Origin: Oidiodendron maius Zn
Taxonomy: Eukaryota; Ascomycota; Leotiomycetes; Myxotrichaceae
Assembly: GCA_000827325.1 (NCBI GenBank)
Contig: KN832878.1
Coordinates: forward strand, 620,001 to 684,000
Reading direction: 5' to 3'
Length of the DNA stretch: 64,000 nucleotides
Under the pieces are notes generated by a model. It was not told where the DNA came from and searched no databases. It worked only from the letters and a program-made list of their open reading frames with translations. Positions within the stretch are counted from its first letter, which is position 1. Each line of letters opens with the position of its first letter. Position numbers and translations under genes: made by a program. Positions 21,702-33,524 of the stretch are shown here, piece after piece.

Positions 21702-23560
21702 ACGTACTTGATCAGTAAGCCGGACAGATCAGTCAGCCGGACAGGCTCCCGAAAACCACACTCAATTCTCCACTCTTGACTAATATTACTCCACAACCAA
21801 CGCTCCAAATGTCTCAAACCGAGGGTCGAATCACACTTGCACTTCAGGCCTATCAGAAGGGCCAATTCTCAAGTTTACGGGCTGCAGCACGTGTATATGA
21901 TACTCCACCTTCAACCTTGCATGACCGATATCATAGGATTACCTCTTGATCCAATTCTAGATCTCCTAACCTTAAACTCACTCAAACCAAAGAAACTGTA
22001 CTTATCGAGTGGATATTATCCCTTGATATATATAGTATACCACCTACACAAATCTTAGTGCAACAAATAGCTGAATTACTCCTTGCAGAACGTGTCCAAA
22101 ACACGTTGATTGAACAGACAACATTAGGCCAGCGCTGGGTCTACCGCTTTATAACTCGATACCCTGAAATCAAATCCCGATACAGTCGAAAGTACAATTA
22201 TAAGCGCGTAAAATACAAGGATCCTAAGGTTATTCGAGCCTGGTTTCGGCTTGTATAGAATATAGTGATAAAATATAGGATTCTAGATAAGGATATATAT
22301 AATTTTGATGAGACGGGATTCCAAATAGGCGTGATTTCTATAGCAAAAGTAGTTATATCTGCTGAGAGGGATCATATAGTGTCACTTCAGCCTGGAAATC
22401 GTGAATGGGTTACAGCAATTGAGTCAATTAATTCTATAGGCTGGGTCTTGCCCCCTATGATTATCGTTAAAGGTATCAAGCACCAATTGAGCTGGTATAA
22501 GGCTTTGCCTTGCCACTAGCCTATTAGAGTCAGTGATAATGGCTGGACAAATGACGAATTAGGCTTTACCTAGCTTAAGGATATGTTTAATAAGTATACT
22601 CAAGGTTATACAGTTGGGATATATCGGCTTCTACTTATAGACGGCTATAGAAGTTATGTTATAGCTGAATTTGACCAATATACCAAACAAAACTCAATCA
22701 TTGTGCTCTGTATGCCTCCCCACTCCTTATATATTCTATAGCCTCTAGATGTAGGCTGTTTTGCAGTCTTAAAACGACTTTATAGATATGCTATAGAGGC
22801 GCAAATGCAGGTCGGTATTAACTATATTAACAAGGACGACTTTCTGACCCTATATCAAGAGATCCGTCTAGCTGTATTTCAATCAGCTATAATTCAGAGT
22901 GGTTTTAGAGCCACTGGGACAGTTCCATTTAACCCGGATTGAGTTTTGTCAGAATTATATGTCCAAATCCAGACGCTATTACCTCCTCCAGCATTAAATA
23001 TCCTACGTCCCTGGGACCCTGAAACACCGTATAACATTGCTGAATTATAGCTTCAGACTAAGGCTATACAACGATTAATTCGGTATCAAACACAGAGTCC
23101 TCCTACTCCAGCTATTCAGGCAGTCAATCAGCTAATTAAGGGCTGCCAAATGGCTATATATAACGCGACAATTCTTGCAGCCGAGAATAGGCAATTACAG
23201 GCTGCAAATACAAGGGTACAAAAGAATAGGGCTAAGAAAACAGTATTTGTCGGTAGAGGAGGGGTTTTGATAGGTGAAGAGGTTCTAGAGGGTCGGAATC
23301 AACCTACAACTCATGATAAGGTTAGAATTCAGGTAGTTGAGCAACCTATAACGTCTGTATTAACACGTACGCCACGGACGTATAGTATATATAGATCATT
23401 AGAACATATTGCTTGTACATGCCCAGAGCGTCAATAAATCCACTGGTTCAATTAGCTAGTTAGTATTTAAAGTGGTTGATTTTTAATTAATTAATATATA
23501 TGGTGATGGTGGGGAGCCTGTCCGGCTGACTGATCTGTCCGGCTTACTGATCAAGTACGT
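21702..23560 (+). mobile_element. Pogo/Fot1-type DNA transposon with perfect 49 bp terminal inverted repeats
   Basis: Bases 21702-21750 (starting ACGTACTTGATCAGTAAGCC, ending CAGGCTCCC) are identical to the reverse complement of 23512-23560. TA dinucleotides flank both ends (21700-21701 and 23561-23562). The 1,859 bp length and a single transposase frame fit the Tc1/mariner-pogo superfamily. The intact ends suggest that the copy could still be mobilised in trans although its transposase is broken. Confidence 0.93.
21809..23437 (+). pseudogene. Pogo-type transposase with seven in-frame stop codons
   Basis: One frame of 543 codons runs from the ATG to the TAA at 23435-23437 with no indel. It is interrupted by stops at 21947, 22256, 22517, 22571, 22739, 22940 and 23048. 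The N-terminus (ALQAYQKGQFSSLRAAARVY) is a psq/CENP-B-type helix-turn-helix. A second DNA-binding helix region contains LGQRWVYRFITRYPEIKSR. The DDE catalytic domain shows FDETGFQIG, then IDGYRSY (normally DGHxSH), then PPHSLYIL-stop-PLDVG (normally HLLQPLDVG). Each stop can be explained by one C-to-T or G-to-A change (Gln, Arg or Trp codons), and His-to-Tyr changes of the same type hit catalytic motifs. That is the pattern of RIP. The C-terminal 95 codons are open. Confidence 0.9.
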
Positions 23561-23566
23561 TAGTTA

Positions 23567-23990
23567 ACGTAGTTTATCAGTAAGCGATACACACCAGTAA
23601 GCGATACAGCTAAATTTACTGCAAAAATCACGATTTTGAAACTGCAATAACTTAACCATTTCTAAATATTTTAATATAAAATTAAAACTCCTAGCTATTT
23701 ACTTATATCTGATTAATGTTTAGGGATTTAAAAGAAATTAATCTATAAACTTTTAAGATACTAAATTTTGGCTCTAATATTTAGCTATAACCTTTAGAAC
23801 TTAATGACTACCTAATAGATAAATAAGATAAGCTCAAATATTGATTAAATATAGATAAATAGGTAGAGATTTTAATGTTATACTAAAGTATTAAGAAATA
23901 ACTAAGTTATTGCAGTTTCAAAATCGCGATTTTTGCAGTAAAATTAGCTGTATCGCTTACTGGTGTGTATCGCTTACTGATGAACTACGT
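23567..23990. mobile_element. 424 bp MITE with ~88 bp inverted ends, related to the pogo element
   Basis: The left end starts ACGTAGTTTATCAGTAAGCG and continues through TACTGCAAAAATCACG to AACTGCAATAACTT. The right end repeats this in inverse orientation over about 88 bases with about four differences. TA flanks both sides (23565-23566 and 23991-23992). The first 20 bases resemble the pogo element ends 21702/23560. The core is very AT-rich and non-coding. It lies four bases from the pogo element, so the two are side-by-side insertions. Confidence 0.85.
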
Positions 23991-24346
23991 TATTTGCTTA
24001 TATAATACGTAAACAAACGCTTCGGGTTAGCTTCTAGACTAAGACTATTTAGGCTAGCCATGTTCTAATGTCAACACTGAGTATATTCCTGTAGGCAGGC
24101 ACGTGACTCGCTTAGGTCCCCGCCATGCATTCAGCTCTCATCTCAAGTCTCTAGGATTCCTTTCTTTTAGACAGACGCACCATCAAGAGATCATACTCTT
24201 CAAAGTACTTCATCGTACATTGTGAGATCGTGACACCTCAGCACATACTCACGCTCTCTTGAAACAAGATCACCACGTCGCCTACAACTGCGCGAGGTAT
24301 GTAAAATGTGTATATATGGTGTGAATATTGCTAACATTTGCTTAGC

Positions 24347-24607
24347 ATGCCACTAACCCATGCTGATTTCGAGAACGCCTCGGTGACCGCCGCGGCCAAT
24401 CCCTCCCGGTGGGTATATCACCATGGTAGGCTTATGCCTTTCACTCTACGTACAAATACTAATGGTATACAGGTCCAATCCCGAACCCCAATGTTGGTTG
24501 GATTCCACCCTCCCGATAGTATTGAGGTGATATTGAGCCGATCGGGTTGTAAGGGTGTTATAAAGCAAAAAGATATACGGCGTCCTAGTCTTGGAAGATA
24601 CTTTTAA
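24347..24607 (+). other. Short candidate gene start, unknown
   Basis: An ATG directly follows a plausible 5'-UTR intron (GTATGT donor at 24299, CTAAC branch site, TTAG acceptor at 24345). It opens a GC-rich coding-like stretch (MPLTHADFENASVTAAANPS). A donor-like GTGGGT follows, and the frame becomes AT-rich. No downstream exon could be joined with confidence and no family is recognised. It may be the 5' remnant of a lost gene. Confidence 0.3.
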
Positions 24608-26260
24608 TGTGGACTTGCTTATGCAGCAGCTCCGAAAAGGTGTGGCAGATCTAGTCAAGTATGTGATGTGGTTAATCTCAGCTGATGTGCCGCTTTGCTC
24701 AATTTGGAGAATCATGACGTATGAATAATTATCCGTTCTATAAATGTCTCCAAAAATAGCTACCAGGGCATAGGAATCTATTTACGAATAAAGTGTATGT
24801 GCCCCGCGAACATCAACATGTCGACCCCAAATCTCCGCGGACCCTCATTGTCTGACAAGACGCGCACCGGCGATGGTCACAGTCGGGACACGTCTCGATC
24901 TTTATACAAATGTGCGGGCGCCCACAGCTACACTGTCCGAGAATGTGGTTAATATTTGTTTGAGTTTGTTATTTGAATACTTCACTTACACATTCCCATT
25001 CCCACCTATACCTTCTTCTCGGGGGCTAGACTCGTTAACATAATAAATCCGGTACTGGGTTAGTGGAGCGTTTAATCAAAAGCATCGCTTACTAGTTCTA
25101 GTATCGGAAAAGATAAAGAATTAGGCGTGAATACCAAGTGCCATATTGCTTCTACTCGTTTCTGACGAGGTTCGCACGAATAGAGATGCCCCTGTAGGCT
25201 AATCAAAATGATTTCCTTGCAGACTTCCTCAGACTCGTGTTTTGATCTCTTGGCTAGACACTGTACAGCTAACATGTTCTTGCTCTGCATCATGACTTCG
25301 ATCTCTCATGTCGTTTGTGGTAAGCGATGAGGTTTGGTGATACTTTCGATGCTATTAGAGTCAACACCTATTAGCGCTTTCCACGAGATACAAATATGCC
25401 AGCATAATACCGTCTTAGTATTTAGACTAATTTGCCTTGGTGCGCCTTAATTGAAAGTAATCATAAATTATTTCCTAGATAGCATGATAATAGTTATATG
25501 CTCAATGATAACAACTATGCTATAAGCCGCTCTTAACTAGTGCTAATCAAGGCCGACAGCATTTGTATGATGGTACGATGATTGGCCTTTCGCAGCCCGG
25601 AGACGAATCTTGTAGAGCTACCGAATAGAGCTAAGGGGTGAGGGGATGGAGGCCTTGATTTGCGATTCTCCGGACATGTCGGGGGATGGAAAGAGATCTA
25701 CGTGGCCATGTAGGTAATATTATAAACTGGAACGTCCCTAGTCTACCCAATGTGTGCTTCGAAGAAATCCTTTCTGGTAGTGGCATAGCTCTAAGTTTCA
25801 TTTCCCTAGCTGGCGTCGTACACCTGGCCCGCAACTGGTGTTTATAATATCATGTAGTACAGAAAATGAACAATGTAATTGCTGCCACCCCCCCTGCATA
25901 CGTCAATAGAGCCGCCATGGCGCGTATTCTCCATATAGTGTGTGGTATTCTACCAAACCTGATACAAAGTGAGGAACGACATTGCCCAGACATCCGCGCT
26001 CGTACTTTTGTAAACCAGATCCAAGCTCCCCAGATGAGTCAAATTCTTACCGAGACGCTCCTGTCCATCCGTACTATGGTTGCCACCTTTGGGCGAGACA
26101 CCTCCGACGAAGGCTCCTTTGACCAATGACATTGCTGTACTTTTGCCCTTGCTTGCACGTCTTCCCAACCTCGTGATATATAAAACCTGCTCTTCCCCGA
26201 TTACAGAGTAGGATCCTTCTCAGCCTAGCAACTCATCTGGATGGACCTTTTCCATTGTCG
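24608..26260. other. Gene-poor interval
   Basis: Only frames under 90 codons occur, for example 25866-26129 (plus), none recognisable. The last few hundred bases are probably the promoter of the Clr5-domain gene. Confidence 0.4.
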
Positions 26261-27121
26261 ATGGAGACCATGCCTGATCCTCCTTCCGCGCCAAGCAGTC
26301 AACCAAATCATTATGCGAACAGCTTCAACCGATATCGTCCCATAATCACAAGGCTGTACATCACCGAAAACAGGAAGCTTTCTACTGTTATGGCCATTAT
26401 GGAGAAGCAACATGAGTTCTACGCAACGTATGTACCACGTGCTAATACCATGGTAGACTGACTTAGCCATAAATAGCCAAAGAAATTACAAGAAGCACTT
26501 CAAGGCCTGGAAGCTCTCTAAAAATATGCGTACTGATGACATGATGCACCTTGCCCGTATCAAGGCGAAGCGCGATGCAGTGGATAAGGCCACCAAGTTT
26601 ACGGTGTATGATACCAAAGTCGACAGTTCTAAGATTAATCGTTTTATCCAACGACAGAAGAAGAAGCTTGGAGATCGCTTCGCTGTGTTAATCAATGACG
26701 AAGGTGAGCTTCGGTCTACGAAATCTTTGCCAATATGAACGTCTACTCACGCACTTTCTCAGTCCCAACACCACCCCATATCATGTATGAGACAGAAGAT
26801 GAGGGACCACTTCCAATGCGGAACGAAGCTAGACATCCCGGCCCGGGCCCCGCATCTTCCGTCTTAAGGACGTCACCGACCCAAGACGAAGTCTGGGAAT
26901 CCGAGCTTTATCTTCAGGATGAGGAAGGCAGACATAGCCCGCGAGACACCGGGAGCTCATCCTATGAGTGGGGAGTTGACTTGGTGGATGGCGGGTTCTT
27001 GGATGACGAGACCTATCACCATACGCTAGTCAATACCGGTGCTATCGAGGTCGCGGAAATAAACCGTACAAATGATGATGACCCTGGCGAGCCTGATGTT
27101 TCAGACGATGCAGTCCTATGA
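26261..27121 (+). CDS. Clr5-domain protein
   Basis: Three exons (26261-26427, 26477-26703 and 26763-27121) give 250 residues. The N-terminal Clr5 domain is clear: RYRPIITRLYITENRKLSTV, MAIMEKQHEF and, across the first intron, ATQRNYKKHFKAWKLSKN. This helical DNA-binding-like domain is widespread in filamentous fungi. It often sits at the N-terminus of ankyrin or TPR proteins, and is named after a fission yeast silencing factor. Here it is followed by a Lys-rich segment (RFIQRQKKKLG) and an acidic, low-complexity C-terminus. The protein is short for the family, and a coding-like segment lies just downstream (27181-27441). The original gene may therefore have been longer. Confidence 0.7.
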
Positions 27122-27180
27122 CTGATCCTGACAGCAAGGTAGGATCAGGATATGTGAGTCTAACCAGGACAGCATGAGGC

Positions 27181-27441
27181 GCTGATTACCAGAATCCACC
27201 TGCGGGCAGGGCCTCAGATAAATTCAAGACTCTCGAGGAACACATTCAGGTTCTCGATAAAGCATTCAATGAGCTTGATCAGTTCGGGGAGACCTTGGCT
27301 CAAGATACCGACTCGATCGCCGTCGAACAAGCTTCGGACAATAATATACTTCTAGACAATTGGGCCTGTCAAAATGGCGCATCCGTGTATAAAGCATCAA
27401 GAATCTCGAAGAGGATCACGGCAAATTCGCAGCTGACATGA
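27181..27441 (+). pseudogene. Coding-like fragment downstream of the Clr5 gene
   Basis: An open stretch reads FKTLEEHIQVLDKAFNELDQ then DNNILLDNWACQNGASVYK and ends in TGA at 27439. The composition is strongly coding-like, but there is no start codon. The preceding sequence contains a GTAGGA donor-like site and an acceptor-like GCATGAG. It could be a last exon of the Clr5 gene or the debris of a second copy. I cannot name the family. Confidence 0.35.
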
Positions 27442-27834
27442 TACGGGAGGTTAGCAGCAGTATCACTCCAGGCACTCCTCAACTTCGGCATTTGGACGTA
27501 AGAAACCTCCAAAAGTTCGGAAAGCTCCACCTAGGAGTTAATCGCCACTTTCCGAGGGCTCAATCAGAGGGCCAGAGCTCTAATTCGAAGTTTGGAGACA
27601 TTTGGAATAAATTTGGAACAAATAGAACGCCGTGGGGTATGGTTATTTCGACATTGTAAGGGTTGCGCAACCTACACAAGCCCTCAAGCCTAGAACGCGT
27701 TTTCTTATTCTTCTGCCTCGCCCGAGCTTTTGCAGAGAATCTCAACGACCGAGGTAAGGATTTACTTGGAGTGTTGGCCGACAATCTAGACAATGGTAGC
27801 ATGTTTTCGAGGACAATGAAGATATTGTCCTATA

Positions 27835-28095
27835 GATAGACTAGTCGCTAGCCCCTTATATAGGGACTTGCTTCGAGAGATATATAGTAAGCTCAGTCCA
27901 TGCTACGCAGCTAGGGGTGACGCCCTAATGATTCCCTAGATATGCACCTAGATATACACCTAGCAGTCTCTCGGAAGTAGTCTTACACGCACGGGCCGTT
28001 ACCGTTGAGTTTTAGTTGGTAGTCTGGGCTTAGGTAAAAGAGAGGGGAGGTGGGGCCTTAAACCACTAAGCAATTCGGGGGAAAAATCATGCCCT
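27835..28095 (+). repeat. Dispersed ~260 bp repeat, copy B
   Basis: Shared blocks with 34423-34698 occur in the same order: TAGATAGAC, GCCCCTTATA.AGGGAC, AGATATATAGTAAGCT, GCTACG.AGCTAGGGG, TGATTCCCTAG.TAT, CAGTCTCTC, AGTCTGGG and GAGGGGAGGTGGGGCCTT, and finally GGGAAAAATCA. There is no coding capacity and there are no clear inverted ends. Confidence 0.75.
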
Positions 28096-28648
28096 CCCCG
28101 CCCCCCGTAATTAAGATGTAACCGTGGTCTATAGAGCACAGACATTCTACCATACATAAGCCCCCGTCAAGAGGACCCACTATTACATTTATTAGGGCGG
28201 GGAAAGTACTTATGACCGACTATACTTGTAGTCGCACGAGTTGCCGTTGTAGCAAAGCGCTACACTGAAAGGTTTTTCTGGTCTGTGTATTTATATTCGA
28301 GTCATCCTTTGGCTTCGACTCCTCCTCTTTTCTCCTTAGCTTAGTATTCTCGTAACAATACAACATTTATTCTGCGACTTTATCATTTGAGCTTATCTGC
28401 AGTGGGGTCTTCACATGCATTGAGGCTAGCCATATTTCCAGTGTTACTAACGTCTTGTGAAATTTTACGGAAGGTAATCTCACTCTAAGAATAAGTACTG
28501 ACATTTAAAACAAGGTCTAGACAGTATATTAAACGTGGGTTCCAATTGTAGACGCACATGCCTTGCCCCACCGGCAATACTCCCTGCGTGGACGATGGTA
28601 GTATTAACGCGGCCACATAGGAGCCATCCATCATCTTGATTCCGCATC
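28096..28648. other. Intergenic, 3' flank of the receptor gene
   Basis: No gene is recognised on either strand. Confidence 0.4.
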
Positions 28649-29806
28649 CTATCCGCTGGATGATGTCTGTCCCGCATATCCTCCTGACCACCACATTCGA
28701 TCTCGAAAATTTCTTTCATCACTCTGATCGTGAGAAAATGGTGACTTGGTAACAAGGAAGTTGATATCTGGAAGGCAGGCACAGATGATCCCAACCGCAA
28801 TTTCCGCACAGGTAATCATATCTGTACGTTCGGTTGTCCATGTCTCATCAGCCGAGTTTCGATATAAAATCACCCACACCAGCCGGAGAATGGTCACAAC
28901 GCACACTAGACCGCCTGCCGCTAAAACAACAATAATCTTTAATTTTTTTATAAGCGGCAAGTGGAGCACTGAAATCAGTGTCATTGGCAGAGCAAAGAGA
29001 GTCAAATCGGTGATTACACTGAAAACCGTGTCGCTAAGGAAGACTTTTAGTATGTCGAGACACGTCCCATTGGTAGCGTCTGTACCGTGCCAATATGCAT
29101 CGATAGGCTTGCAGATGTTGATCTTCACAATTGTTGCTCCGACAGTATATGCTGCCAGTACTGCAATGAATATGTGTATAAATATAACCCATGCCCGATA
29201 TAGTGCGAAAAACCGTGCGAGCATAAATAGAATCGACAATTTGACGGTAAAAATGAGTGGACTGTATAGGACATTTATTATATAGGTGGTCTAGATGAGA
29301 AGTTAACCGAATAGTCTGTATGCTCAAGTGTTCCACTTACCTTCAAAAAGCGAACTATTCCATCTTCCGTAATATCCCATTGATGGTATCCTCCACCATT
29401 AGATGCGGCTGAAAAGACAAAGGTCAAATTTTATTGTACCAAGATATATTCTCGGAAACGAACCTGTTATCTGAAGTGAAAACCACGTCATTGCTAGGAT
29501 CTACATTACTATAGTTAGAATGACAATCCGCTATAGGAGTGAAGTCCTTTACCCAAGATATTATACATAACCCTATTCCAATTAGCATGCATATATGTTA
29601 GGCAATCCGGGCAACTGCTTACAGTCCTCAATATAAAACACATGGCGCATTAATAGCTTGACATATAGCCTTATTATAACGAAGCATGTTACAAGAGGGA
29701 TGCAAATAAACTGGGTCACTTTCAACCACAAGTGGATGCCTTCTGATGGATTACTAAAATCCGGTATAACACCTGGCGGCGGCTGAGCAGCTGGCGCTTG
29801 CGACAT
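28649..29806 (-). CDS. PTH11-like integral membrane protein (fungal rhodopsin-domain family), copy 1
   Basis: Five exons on the minus strand (29806-29623, 29572-29553, 29500-29464, 29408-29341 and 29290-28649) give 316 residues with all phases consistent. The start ATG precedes a Pro-rich N-terminus and the first membrane helix (LWLKVTQFICIPLVTCFVI). The tiny 20-base second exon encodes the WLCIISW core of the second helix. Exons 4 and 5 carry GGGYHQWDI and TVKLSILFMLARFF, the signature positions of the seven-helix fungal rhodopsin-like domain found in PTH11-type receptors. Later come a Cys-rich loop (KINICKPIDAYW..NGTC) and helices SDTVFSVITDLTLFALPM and IIVVLAAGGLVCVVTILRLV. Such proteins sit in the plasma membrane and are thought to sense host or surface cues. 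The C-terminal tail is short and its exact end is uncertain. Confidence 0.85.
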
Positions 29807-30446
29807 GACAACAGTTAATATGTCATCCTCTCATAGTTAACGGAAGATGGGAAATTTCCGCGACACTATTTAGTGTTGGGCGCAGAGGAGCAGCAGAGGC
29901 GCCTGCCTGCCGCTCTCAAGGTGATGCAGGACTGCCACGAAAGAGGATGGAATTCGATATGGAGTTGCTGTCGCGGCGGAGCTCTGAACTGACTAGGCAA
30001 CTCTTAATTGACGAAGGAGATCAAGATACAGAAGAAAGAAAGAGTGAGAAACAGATCGTTTAGAATATCAGCCGTGCGCTCAGACCTCCTAACTACGTGC
30101 TAAGCCATATTTGTTACTATTTCACGCCTAATATGTAAGGCATGAACTATAGAAGGGTGAGATTTTAGCGTAAAACAGGTGAGGGGGGTCAAATTGATTT
30201 AGATTGTTAGAATTAAGGTGCAGTAGGCCTAAGGTAGGCCTAAATTAGACAACAAGACAAGTAAGTCAGCAGTATTACATGCCTGGCCATTAATTTCATT
30301 AGAACCCCATTATTTGGTTAATTATATGTGAAGGATATTCGGGCATTCGGATCCAAACGGATGATCCGCGTATCCGTAACGTAGCGAATGGTGGCGTACT
30401 ATATATTGTGTGGTTATATACAGCTAGAACTCTGTAGTCAACTCAA
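29807..30446. other. Intergenic, receptor promoter side
   Basis: No gene seen. Confidence 0.4.
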
Positions 30447-30448
30447 TA

Positions 30449-30626
30449 CCGTATTTACTGGCATAAGACCCCCCTATGTGGCCCGTGCGAGACAAATGAC
30501 CACCTCTAGGGGGGTCTTATAGCAAAGGGGATTTACTATGTAGATGGTCTGTGCGCCATACAAATTTTGTTAGGGCGGGACAGCGACCCTCCACTAAGGG
30601 GGGGTCTTATATTCCAGTACATATGG
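30449..30626. mobile_element. 178 bp MITE with ~30 bp imperfect inverted ends
   Basis: The left end CCGTATTTACTGGCATAAGA plus CCCCCC pairs with the right end read inversely, CCATATGTACTGGAATATAA plus GACCCCCCC. TA flanks both sides (30447-30448 and 30627-30628). An internal AGGGGGGTCTTAT copy adds a further palindromic segment. There is no coding sequence. The family is distinct from the MITEs at 12.2 and 23.6 kb. Confidence 0.75.
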
Positions 30627-30628
30627 TA

Positions 30629-31655
30629 ACAACGCACATCACGATGAACCAGCTCACCCTATAACCTCTGACATTATATGATTATTTAGTTGATGGGACG
30701 GCCTGAACCCAGAGACCGGGCCAGGCAAGTAAGATCGACGTCGCATCCTACAAAGCGGGAAATTAACCCAGGAAAAAAAGCAAAGGGTAAAAAGCCAACC
30801 CAAACCGTACTCCGTAGAGGGGGTCAAGATGTGTTACGATGAGTAAATCCGTAGAAGAGCATTCCGAATACTACAGCCATTTAAGATGTTTCTATTGTCC
30901 ATTGCCAGCATTTTTTAGTCCATGGCCCGGAGCACAGTATTAAATCCATTTTCCAGCTCTTGGACGTTGGGTGAGGGACTACACTTGCCAGGCGTCCCTC
31001 ATCTGTAGATGAAAGGGTCAACCGGGCAGTAGATATTCGCTAGGAATTGCGGGTTCTTCGACCTCGCTAGAGGCCGACCATAGAGAGGTAGCAATAAAGA
31101 CATATTTATCCACTGAAGAAGCTTGATTGCCGGCTTCCTCAAACAGAGGGGCCTGTTAATACACTGAGCGTCCGTGAGTCCGACCAGACAAGATTGTTGC
31201 CCCTGGAGGTGACTTCCCGACACTGCAAAAGTTAGTTCGCGTTGTTCATATATCGCACGCAGGGTCAACTGACATTTCTTACCTGCGGGGGCAACCGTCG
31301 TGTCTTTTCGGCTCCTAGGGTAAATGCCAAGACCAGCTTTTAGGCACATAGGCAATATTAGTTATCCTTAGTTAAGCAAACGAAATAGCTGCACATAAAG
31401 AAGAAACTTTATATTATCTGCTCAGTTTCGTCCCAGCAAATATAGATTTAGGATAGGAATAATTATAAGATTGGTAAGATATAAAGTAGTATCTACAAAT
31501 GATGCCTAAATATCTAATACAGTCTATTCCAACTTCTCACACTATTTTAATTGGAACGAGATAGCGTGACCTGGAAAGTATTTTTGAGTCTGAGTCGGGG
31601 CAGTGGTATTGATTCTGAGTTAAGCAAAGTGTAATTTCTTTTAACATCAAAAAGG
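30629..31655. other. Intergenic, no gene seen
   Basis: A 118-codon minus frame (30999-31355) has no recognised domain. The rest is AT-rich. Confidence 0.4.
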
Positions 31656-32832
31656 TTAAGCCTTTGAAGTTCCAAGCAAACCATCTAGTCCTTGCAGCAG
31701 TTCCCTTAGAGCCTTCTGTCCAATATCGCCCGTTTCTGGTACCTCAGGATCTGCATTTTCCAGATCAGGATATCCCAAATCAAAGTCATGATCAAATCCT
31801 TCGAGTCGCCAATATCTGGTGGGAATTCCCAATGTCTTCGTTTTCTCGACCAACTTATCGCTATCTTCAAATGGCACAGCTGTGTCTGCTAAACCATGAA
31901 CGACAAACAATGGTGGAAAGTCAGACGTCAGATTATCAAAATCTAAAACGAAAAGATGGCGTGCTTTAGGAGGTACAGTTTCCTCTTTGGCGGCTTCGTA
32001 TGAAGGAGAGGTTAATGCGGCAGAAGCAAGCTTTTTTCCGAGATCACTGATGCCAGTCAAATAGTTAACAAAAAGCGGTATCTTTACAATATAGCGCATT
32101 AGATCCCAGCGACCGTGATAGATAATGTCCGCTTCGTTGTCCGGGAACCTCTCCCCGAAACTGATTTCTTTCGACGCCAGCCTTCTTTCCAAGTCCTTGC
32201 GGCCAGCTTCAATATCTGCCCTGGACGCCCCCAAATCAATGCCCTCCGATGTCCATTTTGGCGACAAAAGGTCCAGCATAGGGTACACGGCAACGGTAGC
32301 AGCTGGCTTCCTGAACTCCGGGGATGCTGAGATCCTTTTGACGATTTCAATCGTCGCTAAGACTGCACTGTATCCTCCACCGCTGTGTCCCGCAATGATA
32401 ATGCGGGATGGATCGACCAAACCAGGTTTGTTGAGATCATGTGACAGGCCGCCGTCTCCAGACCTGGCAACATAGCGAAAGGCATCCAGAAGATCTTCAG
32501 CTACTTCGAACCCAGATGATTCCGGGAGAGTACGGTAATTTGCTGAGACAAGTGTCCACCGTCGCCTGAGAGCAGCCTTGATAAGCCAATTGGGCACTGC
32601 ATTCGAGTCTCCGGAAATCTGACGGTAGGTCAGCGTTATTCCCGTTTTCTTCACTAGCCAAAGAGAAATTTCTCACCAGAAATCCGCCATGGAAAAATAG
32701 AATGACTGGTCGAGGTCCCGGAATGTCCGAGTTGACGAAATAGGCATCCACTAGAAGATCTTTTCCTTGAATCTTCTTAATTGGCAGCGTCTTTTTGACG
32801 TGGTTGACGCTGGTGGATCCAAATTCGGCCAT
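31656..32832 (-). CDS. Alpha/beta hydrolase (hormone-sensitive-lipase-like / fold-3 esterase)
   Basis: Two exons (32832-32677 and 32618-31656) give 372 residues. Exon 1 ends in the oxyanion-hole motif FFHGGFL, and exon 2 begins ISGDSNAVPNWL. The nucleophile elbow is GHSGGGYSA (catalytic Ser), the acid is in FVVHGLADTAVP, and the His is in GFDHDFDLG. This order and the about 370-residue size fit fungal cytosolic esterases of the fold-3 group, which hydrolyse short-chain esters or act in detoxification or tailoring. No signal peptide is seen. The 58-base intron has a GTGAGA donor and a GTCAG acceptor. The gene appears intact. The natural substrate cannot be told. Confidence 0.9.
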
Positions 32833-33524
32833 GGCTAAGGTATTTTGAATATCTTTGGTGGTTAGGTCCTAAGAGGGAAGACCACGAATATATAGAGCTG
32901 CTGTGAGTCATCCAGCTGCCTCCTACCCGTTTCAACAACTCCGGTCGTATTCGCGTTTACGCCGTGTGCGAATGGCCGTTTATTTGTTGGTTCATTACTC
33001 TGTGTGCGAATGGCCTCATTTGCCTGATGGAATTGCGATTCTGAATCCTCCGTTGCCGGAGTTCGGATATGACGCTCGGCGTTCAAAACGTCCAATACCG
33101 CACGGAGAATATAGGGCGGTGAGGGTCAAAGCGCATACTCCTTTAAAACACAACACTTTACACTTTTCGATCAGATTGCTTCCTTATAGTACAGTATATT
33201 AAAATACTTTCTCTAAGCTTCGTCTGAGTTTGAAGTCGTAGAAAATGTATGCAGTAGATAAAGAGAGGTTCAATGGCATAACACTTATAGCACAAACAAA
33301 AATCCACCATGCGAGCTTTGAAGAAGAGACTGCGAAGGCAGGTAATAGGGATATATAGGCGAGGATGTCCGACGGAAGGACGGGTCAGAAGACAAACAGA
33401 CGAACAGCATAGACAGTCAAACAGGAGATACCGGTTATGCAAACTCACAGCGACTTATAGAACCACCAGAGGCTCTTTGTTCTCCTGTAACGAGCGAAAA
33501 TGAAGAACAAGGTGAGCTTTCAGG
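32833..33524. other. Intergenic, no gene seen
   Basis: Short overlapping frames only. This includes the hydrolase promoter and the 5' flank of the ankyrin relic. Confidence 0.4.

Noticed and set aside
30999-31355. 118-codon minus-strand frame between the MITE and the hydrolase
   Set aside because: There is no recognisable domain, membrane pattern or splice context.
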